Shown here one piece after another: positions 61,983 through 64,000 of a stretch of 64,000 bases of DNA. The DNA comes from Aristaeella lactis (GTDB taxonomy: Bacteria; Bacillota; Clostridia; Christensenellales; Aristaeellaceae), in assembly GCF_018118585.1 (NCBI RefSeq), contig NZ_CP069421.1:3100001-3164000 (forward strand), read 5' to 3'. The notes beneath the pieces were generated by a model. The model searched no databases. It saw only the letters and a list, made by a program, of their open reading frames with translations, and was not told where the DNA came from. A program made the translations under genes and the position numbers. How positions within the stretch are numbered: position 1 is the first letter of the stretch; each line of letters opens with the position of its first letter.

Positions 61983-63062
61983 TTACCTGACAGCGTCGAT
62001 CATCTGCTGTACGCAGGGCTTCGGCTGTTCGTTCTCATCAAAGAGCAGGGGATGCTGCTTGATGATGGGACTGCCGGGCTTGAGGCCGAAGAAGTCCAGC
62101 CAAGTGTAGTCATCAGATACACCCCAGGTGGTGACGGAGTCGATGACATCTGAATAGCTGCGGTAGATCTCAAAGAGCTTTACGTAGATCTCACTGATCT
62201 TGGCCAGCTTTTCGGGGGTGGTCTTCAGGGCATCCTTGATGTATTCATCAAACCCGGGATCGCCCGGCTTAAGGCGGTAGGAGCCCTGGTTGAAGGTGGC
62301 CATCATGGAAATATCCAGCTCGGTCACATGGATCCGCAGGCCCATGTTCGCGTAGATCTCAATGGAACGCTTGATCTCATCATAATCGGGAACAGCCATA
62401 TGGTGCTGCTGCATGCCGATGCCGTCGACGCGACAGCCTTTTTCCTGCAGGTTGCGGATCAGGCTGACGATACGGTCACGCTTGTCCGGTACGGTTTCGC
62501 TGTAATCGTTGTAGAACAGCTGGGCATCAGGCGCGGCATATTTGGCCATGGAACGGAAGGCGGCTTCAATGAAGCCTATGCCGCAGAGCTTATAGTATTC
62601 ACTGTGACGGTAAACCGGGCTTTCACCGGGATTCTTTACCGGATCGGGTATATCATCCCGGGTGGCTTCGTTAACAACGTCCCAGGCATACACATCCGGG
62701 TTGAAGTGTTCGCAGAGGGCTTTGCTGTGGGCGTCAATACGCTCATAGATCAGTTCCGGCGCGGCGGGCTTATCGCCGTCCAGATACATCCAGGCGGGGG
62801 TCTGGTTATGCCAGACAGGCGCGTGCGCCCGGATTTTAATTCCCATTTCCCGGGCCAGGGTGATGATGGGTTCCGCATGATCGAAATTGAAATGGCCTTC
62901 TTCCGGTTCGGTGGGCTCGTACTTCATTTCGTTTTCGGCGGTCAGGCTGTTGAACTGCGTCTTAAGCAGGTCACGGTGGCGGGCAATACAAAAAGGCGAA
63001 ACCGCCGCCCCGATCTTAAAATATTTCTCATAGGATTTGGCCAGAGAAATGATCTCACTCAT
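61983..63062 (-). CDS. Endo-1,4-beta-xylanase, glycoside hydrolase family 10, intracellular
   Basis: A 359-residue GH10 barrel. The family motif NSLTAENEMKYEP is near residue 38; the acid/base Glu is in YAWDVVNEATRDD and the nucleophile Glu in IHVTELDIS. No signal peptide or carbohydrate-binding module is present, so it probably cleaves short xylo-oligosaccharides inside the cell. GGGAGGAAA precedes ATG 63062; the open frame extends to 63347 without support. With the GH43 and GH5 enzymes and the uronate genes it forms a (glucurono)arabinoxylan utilisation set. Confidence 0.93.
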   Translation of the reverse strand: MSEIISLAKSYEKYFKIGAAVSPFCIARHRDLLKTQFNSLTAENEMKYEPTEPEEGHFNFDHAEPIITLAREMGIKIRAHAPVWHNQTPAWMYLDGDKPAAPELIYERIDAHSKALCEHFNPDVYAWDVVNEATRDDIPDPVKNPGESPVYRHSEYYKLCGIGFIEAAFRSMAKYAAPDAQLFYNDYSETVPDKRDRIVSLIRNLQEKGCRVDGIGMQQHHMAVPDYDEIKRSIEIYANMGLRIHVTELDISMMATFNQGSYRLKPGDPGFDEYIKDALKTTPEKLAKISEIYVKLFEIYRSYSDVIDSVTTWGVSDDYTWLDFFGLKPGSPIIKQHPLLFDENEQPKPCVQQMIDAVR

Positions 63063-63125
63063 GGTGTTTCCTCCCTGCTGATGTGGCATACCAGACACCG
63101 GCTGCGGGCCGGAAGCTATATCAAT

Positions 63126-63155
63126 ATTATGATTGTAAAACTTACATGATGTCAA
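63126..63155 (-). promoter_or_regulatory. GH10 promoter with inverted repeat
   Basis: On the reverse strand TTGACA, 18-base spacer, CATAAT. The spacer contains TGTAA-GTT-TTACA, a 5-3-5 inverted repeat that could bind a regulator. Confidence 0.65.
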
Positions 63156-63308
63156 TGAGGGCGGAGAATGGATACATCGAAAAAACAAGAAAAATGTCCT
63201 GTAACCAAAAGACTTTTGTGTTCCTTGCCAATGACCCGTAATCCCGCTACAATGGAGCCTGACAGGAGAAAATACATCCTGTGAACCGCTGAATGAACGG
63301 AAGGTTTT

Positions 63309-64000
63309 GTGATAAAAATGACAGCAAATGACACGGCGCTCCGCCACCTGCTGGATCTGTGCCGCAGGAGTGAAAAAACCGGGCGCTGGCAGTATTCCGG
63401 TTTTCTGACTCCGGCGGAGCAGGATGAGCTGCTCCGTTGCCCGGAGGCGGCCGGCTTTTCCTATGTGCTGACCGGCGGATACGAGGCGGCGGAGAGGAAG
63501 ATCCTGGCGGCGGGAAATGAAGCGGAGGCAGGACCGCCGGAGATCCCGATCAGCGTGGTGGCGGTGAAGCCGAAATCACTGAAATACGCGGAGGATCTGA
63601 GTCACCGGGATTATCTGGGCGCGATCATGAACCTGGGCATTGAGCGCAGCCTGGTAGGGGATATCCTGGTGCGGGACAAGCAAGCCTGGTTTTTCTGCCT
63701 GACAACGGCGGCGGAAATGCTGGCTTCCGCCCTTACGCAGGTGCGCAGGACTTCCGTGACCGCCGAGGTGACCGGAACGGATATCCCGGAGGTACAGCCT
63801 GTATACGCGCCGATCCGGCTGAATGTGATCTCCGAACGGCTTGACGCGGTAACGGCTGCCTTTACCGGGCTTTCCCGGGGACAGGCGGACAAGCTGTTCG
63901 CCGCGGAAAAGGTTTTTGTAAACGGACGGAATGTGACGGACCGGAGCTCAAAACTGAAGGAAGGTGACATCCTTTCGGTACGGGGCTTCGGCAAGGCTGT
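63309..64000 (+). CDS. YlmH-like S4-domain RNA-binding protein, 3' end missing
   Basis: An open frame from GTG 63309 (or ATG 63318) that is still open at the right edge, about 230 residues. The middle has SHRDYLGAIMNLGIERSLVG, a pattern of YlmH, an RNA-binding protein linked to cell division and ribosome rescue. Near the end an S4 domain is visible (VTAAFTGLSRGQADKLFAAE, VFVNGRNVTDRSSKLKEGDI). GGAAGG lies 4 bases before GTG 63309 and 13 before ATG 63318, so the start is uncertain. In many Bacillota ylmH lies near divIVA; the continuation is outside the window. Confidence 0.85.
   Translation, partial: MIKMTANDTALRHLLDLCRRSEKTGRWQYSGFLTPAEQDELLRCPEAAGFSYVLTGGYEAAERKILAAGNEAEAGPPEIPISVVAVKPKSLKYAEDLSHRDYLGAIMNLGIERSLVGDILVRDKQAWFFCLTTAAEMLASALTQVRRTSVTAEVTGTDIPEVQPVYAPIRLNVISERLDAVTAAFTGLSRGQADKLFAAEKVFVNGRNVTDRSSKLKEGDILSVRGFGKA

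Overview
The window looks like chromosome of an anaerobic, plant-fibre-degrading member of the Clostridia (Bacillota). I base this on strong AGGAGG-type ribosome binding sites, consensus sigma-A promoters, Gram-positive style secreted proteins, TRAP and ABC transporters, a ferredoxin-type aldo/keto reductase, and xylan and uronate catabolism. Gut or rumen origin and affinity to Christensenellales-like lineages are inference only. There are no rRNA or tRNA genes, phages, insertion sequences or CRISPR arrays.

Layout. 38-1726: secreted 5'-nucleotidase-like phosphoesterase. 2021-8273: a forward operon uxaB-uxaA-eda-kdgK-uxaC that takes galacturonate (and the KDG end of glucuronate) to pyruvate and glyceraldehyde-3-phosphate. 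8323-16250, reverse: an AraC regulator, uxuB, uxuA, an MFS carrier and a complete TRAP transporter (dctM, dctQ, dctP), with a second AraC regulator diverging at 16397. Together these form a complete hexuronate uptake and catabolism locus. 17324-23111: a YcxB-like membrane protein, a cupin, then gyrB and gyrA. 23212-23750: a small regulator/membrane-protein pair behind a promoter flanked by two near-identical palindromes. 24067-28588: a small membrane protein and a MacAB-type transporter (two adaptor-like proteins, ATPase, permease).

28624-31909 is an aromatic amino acid operon (DAHP synthase, prephenate dehydrogenase, chorismate mutase/prephenate dehydratase). It is preceded by a 17-residue leader peptide with a Phe-Tyr5-Phe run and a terminator hairpin, a textbook-type ribosome-mediated attenuator. 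32098-35576 holds a GH5 enzyme and two translationally coupled GH43 enzymes; a GH10 xylanase lies at 61983. These lack signal peptides except one GH43 lipoprotein, so most act on imported oligosaccharides. tcdA (35739) is a tRNA-modification gene.

36519-51880 is the most unusual part: an AT-rich leader with a possible structured RNA, a secreted dumbbell protein with a long Glu-Pro spacer, a 3226-residue secreted protein containing six almost identical 510-bp repeats, a peptide-type solute-binding protein and an NlpC/P60-like secreted protein. 51881-53678 contains modular hairpins, an orphan promoter-terminator unit and an XRE-TPR regulator with an overlapping upstream ORF. 53873-57428 is a heterodimeric ABC exporter with one degenerate ATP site. 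57712-61929 is a redox cluster (iron alcohol dehydrogenase, aldo/keto reductase, Gfo/Idh oxidoreductase, MerR regulator) joined by a shared operator found at three promoters, two of which have the 19-bp spacer typical of MerR control. A truncated ylmH-like gene runs off the right edge.
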